Assembly (NCBI GenBank): GCA_028565635.1
Contig: JAOXYB010017664.1
Coordinates: forward strand, 1-18,631
DNA length: 18,631 nucleotides
Direction of reading: 5' to 3'
Origin: Phoronis ovalis
Taxonomy: Eukaryota > Phoronida > Phoronidae
The position numbers were made by a program, and so were the translations under genes. Under the pieces are notes generated by a model, which saw only the letters and a list, made by a program, of their open reading frames with translations, was not told the origin of the DNA and made no database searches. Position 1 is the stretch's first letter; every line of letters starts with the position of its first letter. Shown piece by piece: positions 1 to 10,326 of this stretch.

Positions 1-92
1 TTAAAATATGTTAAGTAAGTGTTATCCCGAGTCTTCATTAAAATATGTTAAGTAAGTGTTATCCCGAGTCTTCATTAAAATATGTTAAGTAA
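1..92. repeat. 37-bp direct tandem repeat, about 2.5 copies
   Basis: Positions 1-37 and 38-74 are identical, and 75-92 repeats the first 18 bases before the match stops. The array is cut by the left edge of the window, so the true copy number is unknown. It lies in what should be an intron of the RTEL1 gene. Perfect identity between units points to recent expansion. No coding potential is seen in it. Confidence 0.95.
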
Positions 93-377
93 TACAAATG
101 TTCTCTCTCAGTGTATTTAATAGTAAATGAAGTTACACAAGTTGGAGAGTGAAGCATATGAAACAGTAATTGATTAAAAAAATTCCTCAGGTTGGTATTA
201 ATAATAATTACCTGTGACAGGAGAAATATACTTAACCACCTCTGGTGATGATAGAAAAGTTGCACTTCAGCTAAAGATGATTGTCAAGGGATTAAGTTTA
301 TTTCTGATTTTGACAAATAATTATTATTATTTCTACTAAACAAAAAGTAGTCTATCATAACATACATTATTTTCCAG
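93..377 (+). other. Intron 3' part of the RTEL1 gene
   Basis: No exon is supported between the tandem repeat and the acceptor TTTCCAG that ends at 377. A short open stretch around 214-300 was checked, but it has no matching donor and no recognisable helicase or harmonin sequence. The stretch is read as intron. Confidence 0.6.
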
Positions 378-2795
378 GAAACCTCCCACCAGTCGTATGT
401 TTCAGAAGTAAAACAAATTGTAAGTGCAGAATCTTATGATTTATTCAGGAAGGCATTAAAACAGTACCATTCCAATTGTGATTTTAATAAGCTGGCACCT
501 ATCTTAGCTGAACTGTTTACAGATGAATCAAAACATCATCGTCTACTTAGAAGTAAGTATTTTAATTACATGTAGGTTGGATATGAAAGTTTAGTACCTG
601 TAAAATGTGGTCTCAACTAATTGCTATTTCTTTATGTATCTTGTATTTTGCACCACAATAAAGAGTGTTATGTGTTTTAGTTGACTTTATTCTAACTACA
701 GTTTAGCATTAAAGAAACTCTTGAAAGGAGAAAATGTGTAGTCCAGTTAGAGCGGACTGAATACCTTTATATTCAATCAAAATTAATTGTGTTTCATGTA
801 AGTACAAGATTTTCACACTTTTTTAGGGTTTTACTCATATATTGCTCCACAACACAAAAAGCTTTTTGATGAAATGTGTCATAATCTGACAGGAGAGGGT
901 TGTGGATACAAGCCAGAGGACAGCATTCCTAAGAAGAGGGTAGCACCAGATGATGCCAAATTAGGTACGAGTCAGTACTGGTTATTTTCTATTTTCACTG
1001 AAACTTTATTTGTTGTTAAATGAGTGGCAGTAAACGGAATTGAATTTCTTGAATGTTTTACATAACTTTGTATAAGTAAGTATTTCCTTAAGTCGTGTAT
1101 TTTATATTTTGTTTTGATATGAAAAACAATGAAAGTTGGAAGGCCATCATGAGATTGATTCTTCTGATGACTGAAAATGTAATATTTGTAGATATCCCTG
1201 CTATGTAATTAAGTGGTTTTCACTACCAGTATATCAGACTTAACCGTTACTTTTTCATGCACTACATATCTTATAATACTACAGTTTGTCTAATTTAATT
1301 TTCAGTGATGTCTTATTATTAATTCTTGTTCATTCAAATTGCTTTAGGCTCCCAAAACAAGAAACAACGGATTAAAATCATCCCTTCATCAACCGGTGGT
1401 TACACTAATGGTGGGAATCAGTCGAATAACTACAACACTGTTGCACCCTTGTGTAATACCAAATCAAAAGCTTTATTAAATTCTGAATCCTCAAGAATTA
1501 ATAACTTAAATGGTTTAGGAAATGTATTTATTAATAAGGGTGAACAGAAATCTTCAAAAACAAATTTGGTATCTGAATGTATAGAGTCTTCAAGTAATGT
1601 CAATGATGCATCAAGTTGGGTTAATGTTGACAGTACATCACAAAAGATGGAAAGTTGGTGTACAGCTGCATCAAATAAGAATACACAAAACGATCCTATT
1701 GCATTTGCAAATGGTGATAAAGATATAGTAAATGAACAGAATAGTGATGAGGTCTTAGCTTTGAAACAAGCTGATGATCGTGTTGGTAAGAAGTGGAATG
1801 AGCTCATAGAGAAAGGACCAGAAAGTTTTAACATCATAGCACAACCTCCAATGAATGACAGGGAGAAACTGAAGGTTACTCATGATCGATTAATAACAGG
1901 TACTGAAAACTGCTCTTTTAAATTATATGTCACACTGGGCTATATCAACGTGATAGAATTTATAAGGAATTGGGTAAAATGTTTTACAATGTGTCAAAAA
2001 CTTTTGTTTGAAACTATAATTATCAAATATTCAAAGAAATGCTTAACATAGTGAGGAGATCTTATGACAACTGTACAAAATTTGTTTTGGGAGTTTGTAA
2101 TTGTAAAATAAGATTTATACAAATAAACCACAAGATAAGCATGAGTATTTCTCAAAATAATTATCCAGTGTCTGGGTTTTGTCACCATTTTCTGTTGTGA
2201 AATTCTGATATATATTTAGTTAATTAAAATGTTCACTATCTATCTCATTGCAGCTCTTCAATATCTTAATCATTGCACAATCTCATTGTGTTTTACTTTC
2301 TTTAGCTTATGACTGTGGATATTGTAAGGAGAAATGCATTTGTCCACTGGAAGCCCCATGTCATCACGTTTGCTGTCTAACATGCTGGAAGGAAAACTTT
2401 AAGGTACAAATTCACAAGTAGATTTGGAGCAGCAGTTTAATGTTTTTGAGAGTTTCCTAGGGACTTATACTGTACAAATTGAGTTGTATTCCTGTTCTTC
2501 GTCTTTTGATTGGGAGTTGATTAGTATTATAATATATGTACACCATCTTCATTATTTTTTTAATATTTCTTTTGTATACATTAAGGTTGGTTTACTTAAA
2601 ATTAAATTCAGGATTGTTTTTGCTAGATTTTGATTAGACAATGTCTGACATGTATTTTTTTTTGATTTTCAGCAACATAAATTATGTCCTGTGTGTAAGA
2701 AGCCAACAAGACGAAGACAGCTTGCGAGTTTATTGTTCCCTCAGTCTGCCAATGAGAAAGAAGCCACCCTCTCGAAAGAACAGAAACAAAGCTAG
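378..2795 (+). CDS. RTEL1: Regulator of telomere elongation helicase 1 (RTEL1), C-terminal part, spliced, 5' partial
   Basis: RTEL1 is a nuclear iron-sulfur DNA helicase that takes apart D-loops, T-loops and G-quadruplexes. Only its C-terminal regulatory part is here. Exons are 378-552, 827-964, 1348-1899, 2306-2403 and 2673-2795 (TAG stop). All introns are GT-AG and the phases join without a stop. Exons 1-2 encode a harmonin-like helical domain with the family-typical stretch LTGEGCGYKPEDSIP; vertebrate RTEL1 has nearly the same words after its first harmonin domain. Exon 3 encodes about 180 residues of polar, serine- and asparagine-rich linker with no domain I recognise. Exons 4-5 encode a RING-like cysteine domain (CGYC, CIC, CHHVCCLTCW, CPVC) followed by a basic tail KKPTRRR, as in the C4C4 RING of vertebrate RTEL1, which binds the shelterin protein TRF2. 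Helicase motifs must lie upstream of the window. No second harmonin domain or clear PIP box is visible. The AATAAA at 3352 is the nearest poly(A) candidate but sits in LINE-like sequence, so the 3' end is unsure. Confidence 0.9.
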
Positions 2796-3135
2796 CACAC
2801 ATCTCAGTGTGCTTCAATCACGATTTGATATGACTTGAGATGGAATGTCATTGTTCTCAGGGAGACTGTTGTCATTTTGTTTTGCTTTCCTAAGGATGCA
2901 CTCCAGGTAACATACTGAACCTGTGGTAAATGGTGCCTTGATTGACAGCATGCCCTGGGATACTAGTGTATGTCTATCACTTACATGTGTAGTAATAACA
3001 ACTATGTGCCAACATGGTTCCCTCTTGAGTTAGTTCTTAAGTAAAAAATATTGCTATGAAATTTTCTCCCAGCTGGTTCAATAAGAGTAATATGAAGCAA
3101 TAACACAATGATAGTTTCCAGCTGCTGGAAAGCTA
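2796..3135 (+). other. Probable 3' UTR and flank of RTEL1
   Basis: After the stop codon the sequence has no sustained reading frame of merit on either strand and no AATAAA before the inverted repeat at 3138. It is read as 3' UTR running into intergenic DNA. A short frame at 2641-2838 is only an alternative frame across the last RTEL1 exon. Confidence 0.5.
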
Positions 3136-3236
3136 TACAGTAGAAACCCGCCGCACAACTCCTCTTATATCTGCGATAGAGATATAGTACGATTTGACTG
3201 TTAATAACGCTGGATAAACGCAGATACACACTAAAA

Positions 3237-3640
3237 ATTGGCCCCAGTTCTATAGCACTCGAGTGACGTCGCTCTGAAAGTCTGCCAGTGCAAAAAACTA
3301 TATTTAAAAGCCCTCATACCATGATTACTATAAAAACTTATTGGTACTGTCAATAAAAAATTGTTTACTGATCTAAGATACCTAGTTGGTGTATATAGAA
3401 ATGTAATTTGGTGCCTGATTATTCCGAGCCTTAAAAGTTAAAGTTAAAATCTTAAAATGAATTCTGTATTGAATAGGTAACCAGTGGATTGATCTTAGCA
3501 CAAGTGTGATATGTTCAAATTTTCTTGATCTTGTTACCACTCTAGCAGCCATGTTAAAAATACGTAATTTATTTATCTGACTATTAGGTACTCCATACAG
3601 CAAAGCATTGCAATAGTCCATTCTTGATGTTATGAGTAGT
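3237..3640 (-). pseudogene. LINE (non-LTR retrotransposon) reverse-transcriptase C-terminal relic
   Basis: Read on the minus strand, the translation shows the hallmark C-terminal words of invertebrate LINE ORF2 proteins: SRMDYCNALLYGVPNSQINK, then ARVVTRSRKFEHITLVLRSI, then HWLPIQYRIHFKILTLTFKA. After a frameshift near 3380, a further piece with RYLRS and a degenerate PISFYSNHGMRAF block follows, matching the usual region just before the end of ORF2. The start is cut: an in-frame stop lies just upstream of 3640 and no fingers or palm motif such as FADD is present. It is a 5'-truncated dead copy. The style is that of the CR1/L2/jockey group, but the exact clade is not determined. Confidence 0.85.
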
Positions 3641-3787
3641 TGCTGCTAATGCTTTAATAAAAAAACAAGAATAACAAAAGTCTCCATGAAGTAATGCCTT
3701 TAAATTACATGTGTAACAATCTTTATAGACTGCTTCTAATTTCTTTTTTCCTTTTTTGGAACTTCTGTCCACATTTTCTGCAAATGT
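3641..3787 (-). other. Exon-like segment on the minus strand, gene unknown
   Basis: A strong acceptor (TTTTTGTTTTGCAG on the minus strand, ending at 3788) is followed by an open frame of about 50 codons before it runs into the LINE relic. The peptide begins TFAENVDRSSKKGKKK and includes a CYTC..CYSC cysteine pattern. No family is recognised. If real, it would be the last exon of a minus-strand gene now interrupted by the LINE copy. It could equally be unselected open sequence. Confidence 0.25.
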
Positions 3788-4229
3788 CTGCAAAACAAAA
3801 ATAAAACATAGAATTATGTGTTCCTTTTACATTTAAATGTTTTAATATAAAAGACATTTTTCTGCCAAATCCTTAAAAGTTTTGCTAAAATTAAATTTAA
3901 TTGCTGTCGCATATAAACGGCTGAAAAGACAACATTGAAACAGATAACCAATAAAAGTAGAAAATACAGAATTATAATTTAACATAAGTCTTTAAGATCA
4001 CTAGAGGTGTCTAGTATAATCCAACGCAATGTATAGTAATCAGATATGAGGCATCAATGGCTACTCCGTATTTATAGTAATGTTCTTCTTGCGGAAAGGA
4101 ATTTGGGAAATAAAGTGATGTGGACAAGTACAGGAGCCTTCAAAATGAAGATGGTGTAAAGAACTCATGAATGAGCAATTACATTGCGAAATAGTGTGAT
4201 GAGTCTCCTTATATACACAATTACTGTTA

Positions 4230-4700
4230 AGATGTACACTGTACTTGTCCAAAATAATATACTGCAGCAGAATCTGTCCATGATTTAAAAGTGGACGGAA
4301 AGTGTCTACATACTTTAAATTATGCATTCAAAAGCTTAATTTTGAAGTCTTTTGTTTAGGGTAACCAATTTTTGGCCATCAATAAAATCAACGGGTCTCA
4401 TAATAATAGCAGAAATAAAAATACCACAGAATAACTGAATGAACTAAATTAATGAGCTGAATAAACTTAAACATAAAGCTATCAACTAAATCAGACTTTG
4501 TTAGTACCAACATACAAAATAATAAACTGGTAACTAAGGCAAACACGACCTTGTGCTATTTTGTTGTATAACCTTTCCAATGTAATCTCTGGAAACGGTT
4601 GGACATTTACTGGTAAGGCAGCACCAAACTTCTCTTTAATACGCCTCGCCAGTGAATCTCCAACCACTGTAAACTTAACAGGTGATTCCAGGTGAGACAT
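4230..4700 (-). pseudogene. SGNH/GDSL-type hydrolase-like fragments, probably retroelement-derived
   Basis: On the minus strand, 4700-4491 reads M SHLES... then FTVVGDSLARRI, with a literal GDSL nucleophile block, then a middle part and IILYVGTNK, which corresponds to the GTND block of the family with D replaced by K. A second frame, 4327-4230, reads YVDTFRPLLNHGQILLQ and DKYSVHLN, like the C-terminal K/RPFL..G and D..HLN block that carries the catalytic histidine. A 163-bp gap with stops separates them, so the frame is broken or contains an unrecognised intron. Stand-alone SGNH domains of this kind are common in ORFs linked to invertebrate retrotransposons. With the altered GTND block and split frame, activity is unlikely. 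The link to the nearby LINE tail, also on the minus strand, is possible but not shown. Confidence 0.55.
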
Positions 4701-4827
4701 TGTGAAAAACTACTCAATAAAATAACACGGGGAAAACAGATGTATCACAACAAAATGTTTGGCTGTACTAATATACATATGGACAGATTCTAAAGCACTT
4801 GTTTAATAAAGAAATAAATGAAAACCC

Positions 4828-4991
4828 TTAATTCCTTTCGTCCTTTTTTAAATCTGAAAAAAATAAAGTAAAACACTGCGTGACTAGTCAATTTACAAGG
4901 TCTTACCTTCGATCAGAACTTTCTTGACAACAAAATTCGAGTTTGAATCCGTAGCTGGCATTCAAGTCCAATCCCAGGTAAGTTTAAAATT
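4828..4991 (-). other. Possible minus-strand two-exon start of a gene (low confidence)
   Basis: Minus-strand acceptor TTTTTTGTAG precedes an exon 4991-4907 with ATG at 4961 encoding MPATDSNSNFVVKKVLIE and ending at a good donor (GTAAGA). A strong acceptor (TTTATTTTTTTCAG) opens a second segment at 4853, where the joined frame runs only eight more codons to TAA at 4828. The splice signals are better than chance, but the product is a 26-residue peptide of no known family. It may be the 5' leader of the SGNH-like frame that starts at 4700; I found no junction that joins the two in frame. Confidence 0.25.
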
Positions 4992-5187
4992 CTACAAAAA
5001 ATATATAAAAAAAACAAATTTATTACAAATATTTTAATATTTATACAAAGTTTACAGTTCAATCTGTTAAATAAATAATTAGCTCTCGTTTTGGGAATAA
5101 CATTTATATTTCTACAAACGGACTTGTCATCAGCAACCTAGAACTACTTTTACTAAGTTGCGAGACTTCACACGGTTGCCTGCTTTA

Positions 5188-5195
5188 TGACGTCA
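5188..5195. promoter_or_regulatory. Perfect CRE-type palindrome TGACGTCA
   Basis: The 8-bp CREB/ATF consensus lies in a locally GC-richer stretch about 100 bp upstream of the plus-strand ATG at 5294 and about 230 bp from the minus-strand ATG at 4961, so it could serve a two-way promoter. An 8-bp site in one window can occur by chance. Confidence 0.3.
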
Positions 5196-5293
5196 TCAAC
5201 TTGCAGCAAGTGCTTGCTTTGACAGTCCTCAAAATAATGGTACATTTCATGACCACTATGCCTTCTTGCCAAAAAACGAAGTTTTTAGTCATC

Positions 5294-5720
5294 ATGGACA
5301 CATCTCAATCAGAATTAGTGCGAAACACAAAGAATGAATTACTAAATTTTTAGTTAAGGAACCAAATTACAAGAAAATGACGAAACTGAAATTCAATGGG
5401 CAAAAAAGTTAATTAGGTGCGTCCACAAACTTGGAAGAAACCAATTATTCAAATTGGTGCCATTGGAAAGAGGAATGAAATTTCTACAAAACATCAAGAA
5501 GCGCACCTAATTGGGTGAAAGAATTTTGAATAAAATGACATTACGCGCGATGATTTACCTTCAACAACTTGTCTCAAACTCGAATAAAAATCTCTTATGC
5601 TCATGTCTCAACAGAATCGCTGCGTGTGCCTGTGCATCTATTATCCCAGATGTAAACAATATTGAAATATGTTCTTATCAATCATTTACAATAATTTATT
5701 TCCAGAAATTAAACTGGTAA
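5294..5720 (+). pseudogene. Broken reading frame of unknown family
   Basis: ATG at 5294 opens 19 codons (MDTSQSELVRNTKNELLNF) to a stop at 5351. From 5358 another frame runs to 5720 with one internal TAA at 5508. Its first half is rich in charged, helix-like sequence (ETEIQWAKKLIRCVHKLGRN), the second is more cysteine-rich. One frameshift and one nonsense change would account for the break, suggesting a decayed coding region of about 140 residues. No family was recognised. It lies inside the inverted-repeat-bounded element and may belong to it. An 11-bp inverted pair, AATTAGGTGCG and CGCACCTAATT, sits inside it at about 5411 and 5502. Confidence 0.35.
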
Positions 5721-5913
5721 TTGTTTTTAACAGCCGAATCACAATGCTAAATTGGAAGCGTTCAGGAAACTTATATCTGATATGGAGCTCGCACTAACAT
5801 GCATAGCATGTTTATACCCAAAATGGGCGTCTTAGAAATAGATGCCTCAAACAATGTATATTTAAAACACACTATTTCCGTTGGAGACTCTGTTCCCGGG
5901 CGGGTTTCTACTG

Positions 5914-7540
5914 ATGTATCAATTGTTTCTTGTAAGATATTGCCATAGTCAGCAGTATCTTATACAAAACAGTCTTAAAGCAAATTTACAGTGCAAATGT
6001 GAACTTTGAACCAAATCTTTTGTTAATCATGTACCAGTACATCACAAAAGATTTTTCAGTGCTGTTAGGATGATAATACTACTTGTGTTTAGTATAAAAG
6101 AAATATTTCTAATATTGTCTGTCTCTTTAATTATAAGTTACACACAGGAAGTATTCTGTTTCTTTGATAACTGTTCTAATAGTTATTGCCTAACAATTGA
6201 GAAACAAGGAGTAGTGTACAATGGAAAATATTATAGCTAAACAAAAGACATAGTCATATACATGTTTATTCATTTGTAAAATTTACCAGTGCTGTGATTA
6301 ACTAATGTGCAATTTGGTGGTGGGACTTGCTGCATCGTTTATAATTGTATTATTGTTATAATTAGTGGACCAGCCAAGACAACAAAACAAATTTTGATGG
6401 CATCTGAATGTTAAAAGCATTCAGTTATGCTAAATCTCTTCGAATAGGGACTTCCAAATAAGATGAAGGTGGATGACATCCTCGAGTTGACATTTCAAGG
6501 TCATCTGAAGGTCAAATAACAGATATATAACTGAAAAATTGATATGCTAAAACTGTCACAAGATAAAAAGTTTTGCCGAGTAGTGATAAGGCCAGGGCAA
6601 GAAATTCGGCAGGCGGGACCAGGCCTAATTTTTTTGTTCAGTATCCAGGCGAGTGCCTGCATGCCCCCCAGATATTTTTTTGAACATTGGTGCTGTTTCT
6701 TGCAATCTTTTGTATTCTGACAGTCTTTTTTGACATGACACACTGTGCCACTTTTTATACACAAATTATTATTGTTGGACCAAATTAGTTCAAAGAAAAA
6801 TTCACAAATTTTACTCAATTTGTAAATTTGAATTGAAGTACTTGTTTTAAATTGAAATTTATGTGTACTCATTATGTACTGTATTCATTTGAAATAGCAA
6901 TATTCTGGGCTGGCAATACTGTTGATGTATGAATTTAATTGTAAAAGTTTAATGTGTAAAACACAAAATCTTACACATTGTATAAAAACCGCAAATCTTG
7001 GGTCTTTCTTTGTAAACACTCATGTGGGACCTAGGTACTAATAAAGACAGGAAATAGGCGACTTTGTTGTATTGTGATCACGATAGGTGACTGTATGATT
7101 CTGAATTACCTTACAAAACATGATGCCTTAGGTAACTAGTATCATATCAGACTTTGTTGTGATTATACAATGTAAAACATTTGTACTACTTGGATATTGT
7201 TATTTTGCTGGTGCAAGTTGAATGTACATGTATGTGCAACACATTAAGGTAGCGATTATCTCCAAGTGTACTATGTGTATTTGTTACAATATATCTATAC
7301 AAATATAAAACAATAAAACTGCCACATTGTATACATTTCCTTTTTTGTTTGTGTAGGCCCTTTCCAACTAACCACTTTCTTTTCCGAATTGTGGCTACAA
7401 ACTAAATTGCTACTGTGGTACTGGGGTGGTACTGGCGTGTTCAAATGTATAGTGTCATGTTTTAAAAATAGAATATTTATTGAAATATTAAAACAAGACA
7501 GTAAGAAAAACAAATTACCAGTAAAATTGTGTATGGTTTA
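5914..7540. other. Gene-free AT-rich stretch
   Basis: Open frames here, the longest being 123 codons on the minus strand at 6501-6872, have low-complexity composition, match no family I know, and lack splice or promoter context. A GC-richer patch at 6575-6675 reads as repeat debris. No RNA gene is visible. Confidence 0.6.
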
Positions 7541-8100
7541 TACAGGGTGACATGAAATAAACAGAACACCATACACATTTTATACAATATTTTGATTCGT
7601 CAAATTGGACAAATTAAATTAATTCATTTTTCTATCTCCTTATTTTCTACTCGAGCAAATATGCTTAATATTCAGGCCCATAAGAAACATTTAATATATT
7701 TGACAGTGCTTTTCGAAAGCTTTGAAAAACAGTACAGCAAAAATCAGTAATGAACAAAAACTTGCCTATTTGGAATATTGTAGATCATTTACCAAAGAAG
7801 TTATTGTTGTAATGAAAACAAAATTATATCGTGAAATTTATTTCAACACCAAACTTGCTCTCTTTAGCAAAACTGGATGCATGGACATATGTTTAACTGA
7901 ACCAGGCCTGATTCTGATACCTAAGGACAATTTTGGACCAAATTATGGTGCCATATCTATGTTGGCTACCAGATAATTTTATTTTTATTTTTGAGTACAT
8001 AATTGAGTTTATTTTGGAAAAGTATAAGTTGTTTTACTGCCGAAATAGAACTGAAAAAGTGACTACTCCAGACGTGTTTTGTTATTTTTGTCACCCTGTA
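7541..8100. mobile_element. Mariner-like short element with TA ends
   Basis: The left end reads TA then CAGGGTGACA, and the right end TGTCACCCTG then TA. The next 18 bp of each arm also agree apart from a small gap and a few changes, giving terminal inverted repeats of about 28 bp. TA at both outer edges fits the target duplication of the Tc1/mariner superfamily. At 560 bp it is too short for a transposase gene. The open frame at 7722-7976 inside it is not recognised and has no transposase signature, so this is a non-autonomous or internally deleted copy. Confidence 0.65.
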
Positions 8101-8548
8101 TATACTGGACCGACATTAAATAAACACAACACTTATAGTATTATCACTTTTTCATTTTTTTTTTCAACAACTTAATACTTTCCAAAATAAACTCCAGTAT
8201 GTACTCCAGAACCAAAATCTGCTTTTAATTATTTTTTTCTGGACTAGTAGTAGCATCATATGTTGGTCAAAATTCTCCTAATAAATCAACTCTGTGAAAT
8301 AAGTGTAACCAACTGTCAAGTTTGCTAGAAACAGCAAGTCCGGTAAATAAAGTAAATATCAAGACGTACCTTTTTTTAAATGTAAAAAAGTTGCATTACA
8401 ATTAACACTTTATTTGTCCAATCTTTAAAGTTATTCCAGAAAGACAAAATTTTGATTGTTATTGAACCATTTTTAAATTAAACAGCTTTTGATCAGTACT
8501 TTGTCAAAATGACCAATCATTTATTATGGATCTGTGACTGCGGATTTT

Positions 8549-8629
8549 AGAAGTTAAAAAAAATTATTTGTCAAGCTTGGCGAATCAAACTTTCAAAAAA
8601 AATGTGTGGGGTGTCCTGTTTATTTCATA
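8549..8629. repeat. Second, inverted copy of the mariner-like element end
   Basis: The reverse complement of this stretch starts ATGAAATAAACAGGACACC and runs parallel to 7552-7630 for about 80 bp, at roughly 70-75 percent identity by eye, including TTTGATTCGYCAA. It lacks the outer CAGGGTGACA. It is either the far end of a larger, about 1.1-kb version of the element or a separate truncated copy. Confidence 0.55.
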
Positions 8630-10326
8630 AGCATAAGCATAACCTTGATAAACAGAAATATGACTATAACACTTGGAATGCACTGCGAAAATATAATTTC
8701 ATTGAAAATAGTGTATGACCTGCGAAATGCCAAATTTTTAAATGAATAATGTTGAGAAACTAAAACTCCTGTTTTTTTGCAATTTCCTGAAAGTTTGTGT
8801 GTTCTATGTATTTTTGGAAATATCAAAATAACAGAGGCACCTAAATTATCTGAATGTTCCATAGCATAGATGTCATATCATGTATGAATCTGTTACCTGA
8901 CAAAAAAATTCCTTCAATAATTTACTCAATGTTTTCAGTGATTCATCATATCATGAATACATTTATTGTACTGATGCTCTGTTTAACTTTTTTCTATTTA
9001 ACTTGATGCATGAAAATTATATTTTTTGCCTGATGAATCTTTGAAAAAAAAAACATAAATCAACATTTTAGCTTTGTTACTAATGGTAGCTACTGTTGAT
9101 CTCGTAATGTATAAATAATCGAAATTTCACAATAACTTTGGGAAAAACATAATTTCCTTCAAGGCACCTGAATAAAAGTGAAAACGGCAACACCACCTAA
9201 TGTAGAATGTGGTATTTTGCATTTTTCAAATGCTCATTTTTTTATGAAAAATGTTTTAAAAACTTACATTATGAGATCAACAGTAGTGCAGGCCTTTAAA
9301 CTGTGTGTACAGGTGCCCACGCTAGATGGAGCGATAATAGAATACATTACTTTGAGGGGAATTTAAATCAGAGTGGAACTTGCAGCAGACAAATTTCCAA
9401 ACTTAAAAATATGCAAAAACAATGATGAAAAACAAAAAATAGATTATTCAGACAAGCACATTGTAAACTAAGTATAAATATTTTTTTTTACCCAACAATT
9501 ATTTTAAGATTGCAACAAGAACAAGAGGCGTCAAAGCTGGTTCAAGTTTAGAAAATTTACATCTCAGATGGCATTAAGGCAGGGTGTGATCCTATGACCC
9601 AGTAATAGATATCGGGCAGTATCGGTACCATGGAGATTTATCCCTAGATTTGCAAGGTATTTATTATATTTTATATTTAGTGAAGTGCCTGAACTTAGGG
9701 CAGTGTCGGAACTTTTTAACAAATAAACATATTTTGTTATTTATCATTTTTAATTCTATATAATAAATTTAATTATTTAGCAAAAAGTGATTTTTTAAAA
9801 ATACTGATTAATTAATATTCAAGGTATTTACAATCTGATCATAACAAATACTGATATATCTGTTGTGGTAAATTATGCTAAATTCAAGGACATTTGATGG
9901 AAATACTTTAGTATGTTGTACCATGTAAAGGGATTTAAAGCGAATTGCATCTTTACAGTATGAGCAAAAAATCTCTGCACAGAATATATTTCAAACAGAA
10001 TATATTGTACATTTAATTAATTCAATTGTGCAATAAAATATTTTAATATTTTTTACAATCAAATCATTGTAAAAGTATTCAAAAATATAGATAGTCCATA
10101 AAATAAACATGGTTACTAAAATGATTGCATGGTAAATTTTAAAAGAATTTAGATATTGTGCATTAACATTTTTTATGATGCTTGGGAAAGACCAAGCTTA
10201 AAGAACATTTTTATATTTCTTAATAGTTTTTAATGTTTAATATTAACACTAGATAGATAAAAAAACACAGTTTTTATGCAATACGTGAATCACTTTTTAA
10301 CACTGTTTGAAAAAAATAATAATTGG

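Larger units (their letters stand above)
3138..5913. mobile_element. Composite element bounded by 15-bp inverted repeats
   Basis: CAGTAGAAACCCGCC at 3138-3152 recurs as its exact reverse complement at 5899-5913, both facing outward. Ends starting CAGT.GAA.CC are typical of pogo/Tigger-type DNA transposons, which insert at TA. A TA precedes the left end (3136-3137), but the right end is followed by ATG, so a target duplication is not confirmed. Beyond the 15 bp the two ends resemble each other only weakly. The 2.8-kb interior holds a LINE tail, SGNH-like fragments and a broken reading frame, none of which I can identify as a pogo transposase. It may be one old element that took in other insertions, or the ends of two separate short elements. 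Confidence 0.5.

Noticed and set aside
1430-1837. 135-codon open frame on the minus strand
   Set aside because: It is the antisense shadow of the third RTEL1 exon, whose plus-strand frame joins in phase with recognised domains on both sides.
3352-3357. AATAAA as the RTEL1 poly(A) signal
   Set aside because: It is more than 550 bp after the stop and lies inside the LINE-derived stretch, so it is not annotated as the gene end.
4938-4955. tRNA B-box-like GTTTGAATCC
   Set aside because: No A box at the right distance and no cloverleaf can be drawn around it; it lies in an exon-like segment on the other strand.
6501-6872. 123-codon minus-strand open frame
   Set aside because: Composition follows local base bias, no domain or splice context is present, and the GC-richer part looks like repeat debris.
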